38,198 bases of DNA from Candidatus Kerfeldbacteria bacterium RIFOXYC2_FULL_38_9 (GCA_001818355.1 MHKJ01000034.1:12723-50920), one strand, 5' to 3'. Positions 23,695 through 34,400 are shown, counted from the stretch's first letter. Made by a program: numbers and translations. Notes: generated by a model not told the origin, from the sequence alone.

Positions 23695-24351
23695 ATGTTG
23701 AAAAATATTAAACTACTAATTTTTGATGTGGACGGCACCCTGGTTGATTCTTCCGGTGTTATCTGCGAAGCTTTTAACGGAACTACTTTGGAAATGGGTT
23801 TGTCCCAAGCGTCTCCGGATGCCATTACGCCACACATTGGTTTGTCTTTAGAAGACATGTATTTTAATGTTTTTGGTAAGCGCCTGAATGAAGATGAGGT
23901 TTTGTTATTTTACGAAAAATTTCGCCGAATTTATGATGAAGTAGATATTGAGGGCGAGGATCAGTTGCAACCAAGTGTAGTTGAAACTTTGGAATATTTT
24001 ATAAATGATAAACAAATTTCCGTTGCCACCACCAAACCGGTGGCGGTGGCGGAAAAGATTTTGGCACAACAGGGCTTGTTGCGTTATTTTTCCGCAGTTT
24101 TTGGCGGAGACAGCGTGGAAAACATCAAGCCCGATCCGGAAATTGTGCATAAAAATTTAGCAGAGTTTAACGTAGAACCGCACGAAGCGGTTATTATTGG
24201 CGATACCACCCTGGATGTTTTGGCCGGTAAAGGCGCAGGCATTCATACTGTAAGCGTTTTAACCGGTGCGCACGACCGCGCCACCCTAGCAGAAGCTCGG
24301 CCGGATTATATTATTGAAACCCTGGAAGATTTAAAAAATATTGTGGCTTAA
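23695..24351 (+). CDS. HAD-family phosphatase (Gph/PpaX-like)
   Basis: A 218-residue soluble phosphatase. Motif I is LLIFDVDGTLVDSSG at residues 7-21, with the nucleophile and acid aspartates. The cap is alpha-helical. Motif II is VATTKPVAVAEK near residue 115, and motif IV is IIGDTTLDVLAGKGAG near residues 166-181. The pattern matches phosphoglycolate phosphatase and pyrophosphatase-like members; the substrate is uncertain. I start at ATG 23695, because the upstream in-frame TTG at 23659 is the -35 box of its promoter. Confidence 0.88.
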   Translation: MLKNIKLLIFDVDGTLVDSSGVICEAFNGTTLEMGLSQASPDAITPHIGLSLEDMYFNVFGKRLNEDEVLLFYEKFRRIYDEVDIEGEDQLQPSVVETLEYFINDKQISVATTKPVAVAEKILAQQGLLRYFSAVFGGDSVENIKPDPEIVHKNLAEFNVEPHEAVIIGDTTLDVLAGKGAGIHTVSVLTGAHDRATLAEARPDYIIETLEDLKNIVA

Positions 24352-24387
24352 TTTTGAGCGTGGTCTGGATTAAAGAATTATATTGAT

Positions 24388-26202
24388 ATGTTAAAAAGCA
24401 TTTCTTATGCGCAAGCAACCATTTTCGTTATTTTAATTTTGTTGATTATGGGTGTGGCTGGTGTGTGGAACGCACACGGCGATTCTTTAACTGCAGATGA
24501 AATAGCACACATTCCTGCGGCTTATGCTATTACGGCTTTGCACGACTACAGACTCAATCCAGAACACCCCCCACTTATTAAAATGTTATCAGGAATTCCG
24601 CTATATTTTTTAAAACCAAACTTTAACAATGCCTGGAAAGAAGGAAAAAATTCTCAAAGTGCTGTTGGTGAAATAATGTTATGGAAATCCGCAAACAATC
24701 CAGATCAAATATTATTTTGGGCTAGATTGCCAATAGTTATACTGGCGGCATTTTTTGGTTTGGCGGTATATAAGTGGGCAACGGTTGTTGGTGGGCGCGC
24801 GGCAGGACTTGTCGCTATTACTCTTTATGCTCTTTCACCCAATATTATCGCGCACAGTCATTTGGTAACCACAGATTTTGGATTAACAGCCGGCACAACT
24901 CTATGTTTATATTTTTTGTTACGCTGTATTCATAAGCCCACTTGGTGGCGCGCTGTTGTTGTTGGTGCGGTTTACGGCTTAACCTTATTAACCAAATTTT
25001 CCGCCATTGAACTTATACCGTTTTTTGGTTTGGTACTTATTTATATTGTTATAGCTCATGTGCCATTTAAATTAAAAATTCATAAAAAGATATTATCTAC
25101 CGCGCAGTCTATTGTTTTAGTAATAACATTAATATTATTTACCAGCTTAATTGTTGTTTGGACTGGGTGTATGGTTGCTTCTTATCGTACGCCCCAGGCG
25201 GTAGTGGAGCAAATGATTAACACCGCTCCTTTTGATGATAAAGGATTGGGAATATTTTCTAAACAACACAGTCAAGAATTATTGCGCAAAACCGCTACAC
25301 ACACCCTAACTCGCCCGTTGGCTCTTTATACACTAGGGGTGACCAAGGTGTTTGCGCGTGTAAAAAATGGAAGCACTGTTTTTTTTCTAGGCACGGAACA
25401 TCAGCACGGTCTTTGGTATTATTACCCCTTGTCTTTTTTGATCAAAACTCCCCTTTCAGTATTGATTTTGTGTTTATTTTCGTTAGTATATTGTCTGTAT
25501 TTATGGTTCCATCGAGCGAAGAACACGCCTCTACAAAAAACCATAATGCGATTTTTAGATGAAACAATAATAATCGCGGCCTTAATGTGGTTAATTGGTG
25601 TGGGAATCTCAAGTAATTTAAATATTGGCCTGCGTCATTTATTACCCATTTATCCCTTGTTGTTTATTTTGCTTGGAGTAAGTAGTACGCGCTTTTTTCG
25701 TCTGTTGTTGAACCGTTCCGGTCTTTGGCAACGCAGAATGATTTTTTTGTTGATATTGGCCTTGTTTATTTATCAAATAATCACCCTAATAACACATTTG
25801 CCCCATACACTATCTTACGTGAATGAGGCTGTGGGAGCACATCGAGCTTATGCCATTACCGTGGACTCTAATCTTGATTGGGGTCAATCTTTAAAATATT
25901 TGGTCAAATTCGTGAATGATCGTCAAATTCGTCATATTAAGCTTGATCTTTTTGGAGTTTCTCCTCAAGAGGCACAATATTATCTTGGTAAAAAACAAGA
26001 AACATGGCGCAGTAAAAACGGTTACACCACTGGTTGGTTGGCGATTTCGGTAACCTATTATCAAAGCAACTCTTATTACCCCAGTACCTCTAAAAGTGAT
26101 GCTACCTACGATTGGTTACGCGCTTATAGACCCGTTGCCCTTATTGGTGGTAGTATTTTGGTTTTTTATATTGAACCACAAAGTGATACCGTCGACTATT
26201 AA
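24388..26202 (+). CDS. Lipid-carrier-dependent glycosyltransferase, GT39/ArnT-like
   Basis: A 604-residue polytopic membrane enzyme with about eleven hydrophobic segments. The loop after the first helix has SLTADEIAHIPAAYAITALH and RLNPEHPPLIKML, the DE...NPEHPP signature of GT-C enzymes that take a sugar from a polyprenyl phosphate. Family members glycosylate proteins or envelope lipids on the outer face. GLRHLLPIYPLLFILLG and DSNLDWGQSLKYL are later family blocks. Its best -10 candidate (TATATT) is nearly adjacent to the start codon. It lies between the HAD gene and the uvrB operator region, on the same strand. Confidence 0.88.
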   Translation: MLKSISYAQATIFVILILLIMGVAGVWNAHGDSLTADEIAHIPAAYAITALHDYRLNPEHPPLIKMLSGIPLYFLKPNFNNAWKEGKNSQSAVGEIMLWKSANNPDQILFWARLPIVILAAFFGLAVYKWATVVGGRAAGLVAITLYALSPNIIAHSHLVTTDFGLTAGTTLCLYFLLRCIHKPTWWRAVVVGAVYGLTLLTKFSAIELIPFFGLVLIYIVIAHVPFKLKIHKKILSTAQSIVLVITLILFTSLIVVWTGCMVASYRTPQAVVEQMINTAPFDDKGLGIFSKQHSQELLRKTATHTLTRPLALYTLGVTKVFARVKNGSTVFFLGTEHQHGLWYYYPLSFLIKTPLSVLILCLFSLVYCLYLWFHRAKNTPLQKTIMRFLDETIIIAALMWLIGVGISSNLNIGLRHLLPIYPLLFILLGVSSTRFFRLLLNRSGLWQRRMIFLLILALFIYQIITLITHLPHTLSYVNEAVGAHRAYAITVDSNLDWGQSLKYLVKFVNDRQIRHIKLDLFGVSPQEAQYYLGKKQETWRSKNGYTTGWLAISVTYYQSNSYYPSTSKSDATYDWLRAYRPVALIGGSILVFYIEPQSDTVDY

Positions 26203-26272
26203 CAGTAAACAGTCAACGGTTTGTTGGTTGATGATGTTGTGGGTTTTTTGGGCAACACCTAATGAGGTGGTT

Positions 26273-26375
26273 AAATTTCAGGTACACTTGAAATTTAGCA
26301 TTTTTTTTCATATATTTCAGGTACACTTGAAATTTTTATATATTTACTTGAAACGATTATGGTGTAAGGTATAAC
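26273..26375 (+). promoter_or_regulatory. Tandem palindromic operators plus uvrB promoter
   Basis: The imperfect palindrome TTTCAGGTACACTTGAAA occurs twice, centred 39 bp apart, with a shared AT-rich border (copies at about 273-296 and 314-335 within 26xxx). A third half-site, ACTTGAAA, lies at 26346-26353. Its TTGAAA (26348-26353) is also the -35 box of a promoter with a 16-base spacer and TATAAC (26370-26375), five bases before the uvrB ATG at 26381. The arrangement suggests a repressor covering the uvrB promoter. A LexA-like SOS repressor is the natural candidate because uvrB is SOS-controlled in many bacteria. Confidence 0.8.
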
Positions 26376-26380
26376 AAAAC

Positions 26381-28350
<1,970 letters not shown>

Positions 28351-28354
<4 letters not shown>

Positions 28355-28773
28355 AGAAAACGGTTTTAGTTTTCGGTACGTTTGATTTATTCCATCCGGG
28401 ACACCGATTTTTTTTGCAAGAAGCTAAAAAGCACGGTGATTTTTTAGTGGTGGTGGTGGCGCGAGATCAAAATGTAAAAAAAATAAAAGGAAAAAAACCA
28501 AACGAAGACGAGAAAACCAGAAGAAGCCTGGTCGCCAATTTTTCCGCAGTAGACAAGGCGATTTTAGGCTATCAAGACTGGAAAAAACACGAACAAGTTT
28601 TACAAGACATAAAACCAAATGTTGTTTGTTTAGGCTATGATCAGCAGGCAAAAATAGCGCCAGGCACCTGGGAAATAGTACGCCTACCATCTTTTCATCC
28701 GGAAAAATACAAAACCTCTCTTTTGGTTAAAAAAACCCCAAGAGAAGCTACCAAAAAAAATTTTCACAAATAG
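28351..28773 (+). CDS. Cytidylyltransferase-like nucleotidyltransferase (RibL/TagD-like)
   Basis: A 140-residue protein with the HxGH nucleotide-binding motif in VFGTFDLFHPGHRFFLQEAK, followed by VVVVARDQNVKKIKGKKPN, and a late KYKTSLL in place of the usual ISTT/S motif. The family adds CMP or AMP to small phosphate compounds. The strand VVVVARD and the K-x-K-G-K stretch resemble archaeal FAD synthase RibL more than glycerol-3-phosphate cytidylyltransferase, but the substrate stays open. It is translationally coupled to uvrB. The attC-like site begins 36 bases after its stop, so it marks the edge of the core region. Confidence 0.75.
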
Positions 28774-28808
28774 ACCATAAGACGCTCTTGCCAACCAATA
28801 TTGAGTTC

Positions 28809-28982
28809 GCCTAACTACCTATATACCAGTCAACCCCACCACTGTGGATAATGGAGTTGATTTTGTTCTTGATAAGGCTTGTTGTTTTTCCAAACAGCCC
28901 TGTTGATTTTTAGTTTTTTGTTAGCTAAAATTTAAGGTATGATACAGGAGTTAACGTAACACTAGTGGTGCGGGCGTTATCG
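28809..28982 (+). repeat. attC-like site 1 of the cassette cluster
   Basis: The left end is GCCTAAC (28809-28815), an exact RYYYAAC. The right end is GTTATCG (28976-28982), weak to GTTRRRY, followed by GAAATTT. ACCAGT near the left end is complementary, apart from one base, to ACTAGT in AACACTAGTGG near the right end. The middle carries GGCTTGTT and AACAGCC, which pair with one extra unpaired T. The 102 bases from 28812 are about 90 percent like 30827-30926. A promoter-like pair TTGATT (28903-28908), 17 bases, TAAAAT (28926-28931) lies inside and could drive the genes downstream. Confidence 0.6.
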
Positions 28983-29013
28983 GAAATTTCATTAATAATT
29001 TACTTTTATCAAT

Positions 29014-29646
29014 ATGGTTTCAGAAAATTCATTATCACCCTTGTATCAATTTATTCAAGAAGTACAAAAATTAAAGTATATTGATAGAGCGGTTTTGGCA
29101 ACTGAGAGCAGGAAAGAAAGTTCTGCAGAACATTGTTGGTCAGTTGGAGTTATTGTATGGTTTTTGTCAGATGCTTGGAAAAAAGAATTTAATACTGACA
29201 TTGATGTAAACAAAATCATTAAGATGGCTTTAATGCATGACATTATCGAAGTTCGGGTTGGTGATGTTTCGGTTTGGGACAAAAAAAAGAGATTACAGAT
29301 TGAACAGAAGGAGAGGGACGGCTTTATGTCTATCATAAGTACTCTGCCAACTTCTTTACAGACAGAATTGGCATCATTATGGAATGAATTACAAGAAGGA
29401 CAAACTCTGGAAAGTAAAATGGTGAGTGGTGCTGATAGGTTAAGCGCTGCTATCCAACGTTTGATTACTAAACAAGGCTGGGTCACAGAAGGTCATAATG
29501 AAAAGGATTTGGATGGTATTCAATTACCAAAAATAAACTTTAGCAAAGTTCTCCTTTCTTTCTATAATGAAATAAAACAAGAATCGTTTAATAACGGTTT
29601 ATTAGAAAAATCCTCATCTGATGAAATTTCCGATAACAGCAAATAA
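29014..29646 (+). CDS. HD-domain phosphohydrolase, YfbR/HDDC2-like
   Basis: A 210-residue soluble protein. The HD domain has ESSAEHCWSVG near residue 37 and MALMHDIIEVRVGD near residue 71, with a later aspartate in VSGADRLSAAI near residue 140. The histidine, HD and D ligands match those of YfbR-like 5'-deoxynucleotidases, which remove phosphate from dNMPs. The C-terminal tail is serine-rich and ends where the next attC-like site starts. It is the first gene of the cluster and lies about 30 bases after the site's right end. The stop codon lies within the left end of the next site, a typical cassette feature. Confidence 0.82.
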   Translation: MVSENSLSPLYQFIQEVQKLKYIDRAVLATESRKESSAEHCWSVGVIVWFLSDAWKKEFNTDIDVNKIIKMALMHDIIEVRVGDVSVWDKKKRLQIEQKERDGFMSIISTLPTSLQTELASLWNELQEGQTLESKMVSGADRLSAAIQRLITKQGWVTEGHNEKDLDGIQLPKINFSKVLLSFYNEIKQESFNNGLLEKSSSDEISDNSK

Positions 29647-29733
29647 ACGCAATTGCTTCACATCGGTTGTGATGTTATGCTAACTTTATCACAACCTTGT
29701 TTCGCAACTGGTGTTTACCTGCGAACGTTAGGT
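29642..29733 (+). repeat. attC-like site 2 of the cassette cluster
   Basis: The right end is GTTAGGT (29727-29733), an exact GTTRRRY followed by GAAATTT. The left end AATAAAC (29642-29648) keeps only the AAC of the consensus and includes the stop codon of the HD gene. CACATCGGTTG near the left pairs with CAACTGGTG near the right with one extra base. A perfect 9-bp inverted repeat, GGTTGTGAT (29665-29673) and ATCACAACC (29688-29696), lies in the middle, and TTCGCA (29701-29706) pairs with TGCGAA just before the right end. It is clearly palindromic, shorter than sites 1 and 4. Confidence 0.55.
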
Positions 29734-29754
29734 GAAATTTCTAAAAAATTATTT

Positions 29755-30369
29755 ATGAACAAGCTGGAAAAATTTATTATCAATCCAACAAATGAATTTC
29801 ATATTCTTAGGCACTTTAGATATGTAGATGATTACTACAAAAAAACTCTTATTGGACAACTATATTGGTTTTATGACTACGGTCAAAAGAAGTTTGTTTC
29901 TTCGAAAATTTCGCAAATTGACATTGAAAATGCTCTAAAAACAATCGGCACTAAATTTGAAAAAAATATTATTGGTATTGAATCCCCAAAAAAACCACTA
30001 GAAATAATCAAGAATAGATTTCAAGAATTACTATCGAACAACAAAATTTATTGGATTGATAATCTCGAATACAAAACTATTGCATTTACATTTGATTACC
30101 AATTTTTTGTGGGCCAAATGAATTGTTTAAATAAGGATAGTATTCTTGAAAGAGACAAAAACCGAATCAAGCCGGTTTTGAAAAGTAAATGTGCAGGAGA
30201 AAATGCAGTTATTGTAAATACTATTTCCGACATAGAATTATCTTCTACAAAATCAATCCATGTAGAAATCGTTGAAACAAAACAACTACCGTTTTACACA
30301 ATAACCGCATTTCCAGATTGTTCACTTTCAGATGACATTCCAGATGAAAATATTGTTTTTGTAGTATAA
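29755..30369 (+). CDS. Hypothetical protein in cassette position
   Basis: I do not recognise this 204-residue protein. It is soluble with no signal peptide or membrane segment. Visible stretches are NEFHILRHFRYVDDYYKKTL, then LYWFYDYGQKKFVSSKI, and late VIVNTISDIELSSTKSIHVE. A pair of lysine-rich helices lies near residues 75-90. The start is ATG 29755; an upstream in-frame start at 29653 would read through the attC-like site and is unlikely. Codon use is very AT-rich like the neighbours. It sits between sites 2 and 3, which fits a cassette gene of unknown role. Confidence 0.6.
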   Translation: MNKLEKFIINPTNEFHILRHFRYVDDYYKKTLIGQLYWFYDYGQKKFVSSKISQIDIENALKTIGTKFEKNIIGIESPKKPLEIIKNRFQELLSNNKIYWIDNLEYKTIAFTFDYQFFVGQMNCLNKDSILERDKNRIKPVLKSKCAGENAVIVNTISDIELSSTKSIHVEIVETKQLPFYTITAFPDCSLSDDIPDENIVFVV

Positions 30370-30375
30370 TTTTTT

Positions 30376-30420
30376 AGAAACACCACATACACATCTTCAC
30401 ATTAAGTCAAAATGTTAGGT
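30376..30420 (+). repeat. attC-like site 3 (degenerate)
   Basis: The right end is GTTAGGT (30414-30420), identical to that of site 2, followed by GTAATTTTTT. A short hairpin ACATT/AATGT lies just before it, and ACACC near 30380 pairs with GGTGT at the right end. A good RYYYAAC left end is lacking (AGAAAC is the nearest), so this site is degraded or of a reduced type. Confidence 0.35.
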
Positions 30421-30439
30421 GTAATTTTTTCCTTTAACC

Positions 30440-30829
30440 ATGAAAGATATAATAATTAAAAAATCAGAAAAGCATTGCCGCGGCGTTTTTGTTGCTAGAA
30501 ATTTTAAAAAAGGCGAAATAGTTGTTCCTTGGGTAGTCAAAAAAATTCTTGATAAGCAAGAATTATCATCATTAACACAGCAAGAAAAAGAATATGTTTC
30601 AAAAAGAGAGGACGGCAAATATGTTTTGTTTGCAGAGCCTGCCTGTTGCGTTAATCATTCTTGCGATCCAAACACAAAATCAGAAAACAATGCCAATGTA
30701 GCAATACGAGATATTAAAAAAGGTGAGGAAATCACCACGGATTATGAATTAGAAGGAGCGCTAAACAAATTTAAGTGTTCTTGCGGTAGCAAAAATTGCA
30801 GAGGCTCAATCGGAGAAAATTACATCTAA
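30440..30829 (+). CDS. SET-domain protein with post-SET zinc motif
   Basis: A 129-residue protein that is almost only a SET domain. HCRGVFVARNFKKGEIVVPW is the N-SET G-x-G-x-F/V block, EPACCVNHSCDPNT near residue 72 is the S-adenosylmethionine and pseudoknot signature N-H-S-C-x-P-N, and IKKGEEITTDYE is the E-E-x-x-x-D-Y motif. The C terminus has a post-SET zinc site CSCGSKNCRG (C113, C115, C120), with the NHSC cysteine as the fourth ligand. This is typical of eukaryotic-type lysine methyltransferases and known in some bacteria. The substrate is unknown. The stop codon lies inside the left end of site 4. Confidence 0.85.
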   Translation: MKDIIIKKSEKHCRGVFVARNFKKGEIVVPWVVKKILDKQELSSLTQQEKEYVSKREDGKYVLFAEPACCVNHSCDPNTKSENNANVAIRDIKKGEEITTDYELEGALNKFKCSCGSKNCRGSIGENYI

Positions 30830-30993
30830 CTATCCATATACCAATCAACCTCACCACCGCGGATAAGGGTTAATTTTGTTCTTGATAAGGCTTGTTGTTT
30901 TTCCAAACAGCCTTGTTGATTTTTAGCTTGGTTGTGGTATTTTTAAGATACTTTATTTATTCTAACGCAATACTGGCGCTAGAAACGTTGGGT
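30824..30993 (+). repeat. attC-like site 4 of the cassette cluster
   Basis: The left end is ATCTAAC (30824-30830), an exact RYYYAAC containing the SET gene's TAA. The right end is GTTGGGT (30987-30993), an exact GTTRRRY followed by AAAATTAA. Its 170 bp match the 174 bp of site 1 closely, and 30827-30926 is about 90 percent like 28812-28913, including GGCTTGTT and AACAGCC. The right part CTAACGCAATAC, GGCGC, TAG also resembles the window-start fragment at 10-46. TACCAAT near the left pairs loosely with the segment before the right end, allowing G-T pairs on the folded bottom strand. Confidence 0.6.
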
Positions 30994-31022
30994 AAAATTA
31001 ATTTTAGTAAAACCACAAAACT

Positions 31023-31394
31023 ATGCTGGTTGTTAAAACAAAGATAAAAGAAATAAACGGAAAGGGGATCGGCTTAATTGCTGATCAAGAAATTAAAAAA
31101 GGTCAACCAACCTGGGTTTTTAATTCCGTTATTGATATAAAAGTTAACAAAAAAGACATTCCTAAATTTGCAAAAGAATTTTTTGAAACGTATGCTGTTG
31201 ATATAGGAAAAGACTATGTTTATTTAAATATAGACAATGCCAGGTTTAAAAATCATTCCAACAATCCAAACACAAAAAGCCTCGGGTTATACAAAGACAA
31301 CATTGCTACAAGAGACATTCATGTCGGAGAAGAAATTACCATTGATTATAACGAAATTGATGTAAACGGAGTTGATTTTAATACTGAAAATTAA
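31023..31394 (+). CDS. SET-domain protein without post-SET motif
   Basis: A 123-residue SET-domain protein. INGKGIGLIADQEIKKGQPT is the N-SET block, RFKNHSNNPNTKS near residue 78 is the N-H-S-x-x-P-N core, and VGEEITIDYNE is the E-E-x-x-x-D-Y motif. The cysteine of the NHSC form is replaced by asparagine, and no CxCx4C follows, so it lacks the zinc site seen in the neighbouring SET protein. The two share the fold but are clearly diverged, not a recent duplication. It begins 29 bases after the right end of site 4 and is the last gene of the cluster. The substrate is unknown. Confidence 0.8.
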   Translation: MLVVKTKIKEINGKGIGLIADQEIKKGQPTWVFNSVIDIKVNKKDIPKFAKEFFETYAVDIGKDYVYLNIDNARFKNHSNNPNTKSLGLYKDNIATRDIHVGEEITIDYNEIDVNGVDFNTEN

Positions 31395-31402
31395 GTTATT
31401 CA

Positions 31403-31424
31403 GCCTAACTTGACGAAGCAAAGG
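31403..31424 (+). repeat. Truncated attC-like left end closing the cluster
   Basis: GCCTAAC (31403-31409), identical to the left end of site 1, follows the second SET gene. The rest of a site is missing. It continues TTGACGAAGCAAAGG, and a similar order (CTAACGAAC, TAGACGAAA, then AGCAAAGG) occurs at 3953-3987. This looks like a remnant of the outer boundary of the array. Confidence 0.4.
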
Positions 31425-31448
31425 AAAGGTGAGATCTTATAGTATCCT

Positions 31449-34400
31449 ATGAAACACTTTTTTATTTTTATTAGCATAGCAGTAACTTTTGGCTGTTTTT
31501 ACACCACAACAGCAGCTTTGGCTATGAAAACCACGGTTGTCTTTCATGAAGAAGAAGGAATAGAAAGAAAAAATGAGCCGGTCACTTTCGGTGTCCCCCT
31601 AACACAAAAGGCTAACATTTTAACTACGAATAATTTTGGCGTATTTGATGGCACCGGCACGGAAATTCCCGCTCAATTTACAGTTACCGCTCGTTGGGGC
31701 GGCACCGCAGACAATACCAAGCTACCCATTCGTTGGGTGTTGGTAGATACCCAGGTTAATGTTTCCGGAAATAATATTGCTACTTATACTATTTCCAGCA
31801 AAAAAGGCAGGGGCAACGCCACCGGTGCCACAACCGGTCTTTTTCTTACAGAAGATGCCAATTATTATACTATTCAAACCGGTGCCACAACCTTTCGTTT
31901 ACGTAAAGATAAATTTAACGGTTTTGACCAGGTTATTACCGCAGATAACCAAAAAATTATTGACTCTTCGTTACAAGACGGATTAAAGATCGTGGATAAA
32001 AACAACAACACGCATTACGCCAGCGAAATAAATTTCTCCGATATAGCGCCGGCCACCGTCACTGAAGATTTTGACAGTAATACTAACGGACAAAAAAAAT
32101 ATTCTTACAACAATTATCGTTTTGGTTCGAGTGTAGAGAGAGAAGGGGCTATGCGCATTCGTTTGCGCTACCACGGAAAGTTTGCCGGTAGTTTTTCCGA
32201 TGAATCTGTTTCCGGCAATAGCGACGAAGCCAATTTAACAAATTACAGCTGGCAGTATAAAGAAAACGAGGTGTCTGGTGACGACGAGATTGAGTATACG
32301 GTTTTGTTGGATTTTTATGCCGGTACCGGATTTGTACGTGCCTATGTTACTTTTGAAAATAACAATTCTTGCTTAATTGGCGATACCACCTGGACCTGTC
32401 AAGGGCAAGGTTCTTATAACAGTGTGACCGTAGAAGATTTTTCTTGGTTGGTTACGCCGAATTTAAAAGATCAGGCTTTGTCTTATAAGGTTTTTGGTGA
32501 AGACCAAGCCTATCAAGGGGCTTTGAATAATAACGAGAATATAAATTTATACCAAGACTCTTCGGGTGGGAAAAATTGGGATTATTATCAAAATTTAGCA
32601 CCGCGTCTAGGGGCATATTCTAAAAATAAAGCCTACACTTTAAAAAAAGACAGTACGGTTTTAAGCACCGGCGGTACGCGAGCACTTGGCTGGTTGGATC
32701 TTAACGACGGTACAAACGGGGTAGTGATAGGGGTGCGAGATTTTTGGCAAAATTTTCCCAAGGCGGTTTCTGCCACCAATGATTCTGATAACAGTGCCAC
32801 GGTGCGTCTTGGTTTAATGCCTGCAGAATTTGGCGCTTTGCATACTTTGCGAGCCGGCGAACATGATACCCAAGAAGTCTTTTTCTATTTTCATAACCCT
32901 GGCCAGCCATCGGCAAATACCATTGCCACAAGTTTCAACAACCCCCTCATTCCGGTATTGCCGGCAAAATATTATCAAAAAACCAAAGCCCTGGGATATT
33001 TACAACCATTTTCCGGTCAAACAGAAAACACGGGAAGTGATTTTGATCAATGGACAGCTTATGATGCTTACAACGCCGCCAGCATTGATACCAAAGTGAG
33101 CTCTTATTATCAAACTACCGGTGGTGACATTAACAGTATTTTAACTAACATTGAGAATTATGATTTTTATGGCTATGCCACCTATGGTTATCACCCCTCG
33201 GATTATGAAGCCAGAACCGGAACGGATAACCATAAATATGATTTTAATAACGGACAGTTAGTGCAGTTTGCGCGCACCGCTTTACGAGATTTTACCTACG
33301 GAAAGATTTGGTGGAACATGGCGCGCACCGCTAACGAGGCCATGGTTGATTCTTGTGTTTTGCATGAACCGCATGCCTTGCAACACCTTTGGCGCGGAGG
33401 TTGTGTGCAACATATTTTTCATGATCAGCCGCAGATCGATCAATTTTTAAGACAGTTGGGAGCGCCCTCGCCGGTGGTGGCCGGAGGCATTGCCGGTTGG
33501 AGTAATTATTATTTTATGACCGACTACCAAAAAGCCAAAGAGGCGGCAATAGAATATGCTAATCAATTGTTGTGGCGCTGGGACAATCGTAATGGCGACG
33601 GTTCTTTTTTACAAACCCTGCCCGAACGAGAACTGGCCAACGGTTTGCGTATTTTTGTTGACACCTACCAATTAACCGGCGAAGAAAAATATTATACCGC
33701 GGCTAAAGAAATTGTTACCGGAAATGAGCTTTCCGGTCGCGAAGGGTATTATTTGCACTGTAAAAATCCAGGCGCTTGCACAGATGCGGAATTTAGCGCC
33801 ATGTATGAATCATTGGGTGTTTCAGAGGGTGACTATGATCAAGTGCGCTCCCCGATTACTTTTTGGAAAGAAATGATGATGGAAAGCCTAGGGTTATTTT
33901 TAGAAGTATCCACTGTTCGTGATGAACAAAACAGCGCCGCACACCAGGCGGCTTTTACGGCGCTTTCTGATCGAGCAGATTTTTTTACTAATTATATTTT
34001 AAAGACCAAAACCAAACAGCAGATGATTGATGAAGTAGCCGGAGGCTCGGCCGAGATAAATTTTTTACAAAACGACGGTCTAAAAAATTATACCTTTGTA
34101 CCTTATCATTATGCTTTAAACGGCAGTGGTGATAATGTGGACGGCAATGATTTTCAAAACGACGAAACAAATCTTTCCAACTTTCATTTTTTTGGTGTAG
34201 ACGGCTTGGCCTATGCTTATAAATATACCAATCGACAACAATATTTGGACACCGCTACGGCCTGGTATCAAACTTTGGCGCGCTATCCTTTTTCTTTGGG
34301 TTGGGATAATAGACGCTATGCGCAAATCAAGGAAGCCGGCAAATGGGCGGAATACGGCCGTACTTATTTGGGTATTTTGACAGAGAAAACCGCAATTACG

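Noticed and set aside
26273..26335. The uvrB upstream repeats as a CRISPR array
   Set aside because: Only two full copies, palindromic, with a single 17-base interval, and no cas genes nearby.
28809..31424. The cassette cluster as a transposon or prophage fragment
   Set aside because: No transposase, integrase or phage gene, and no single pair of terminal repeats encloses the four genes.
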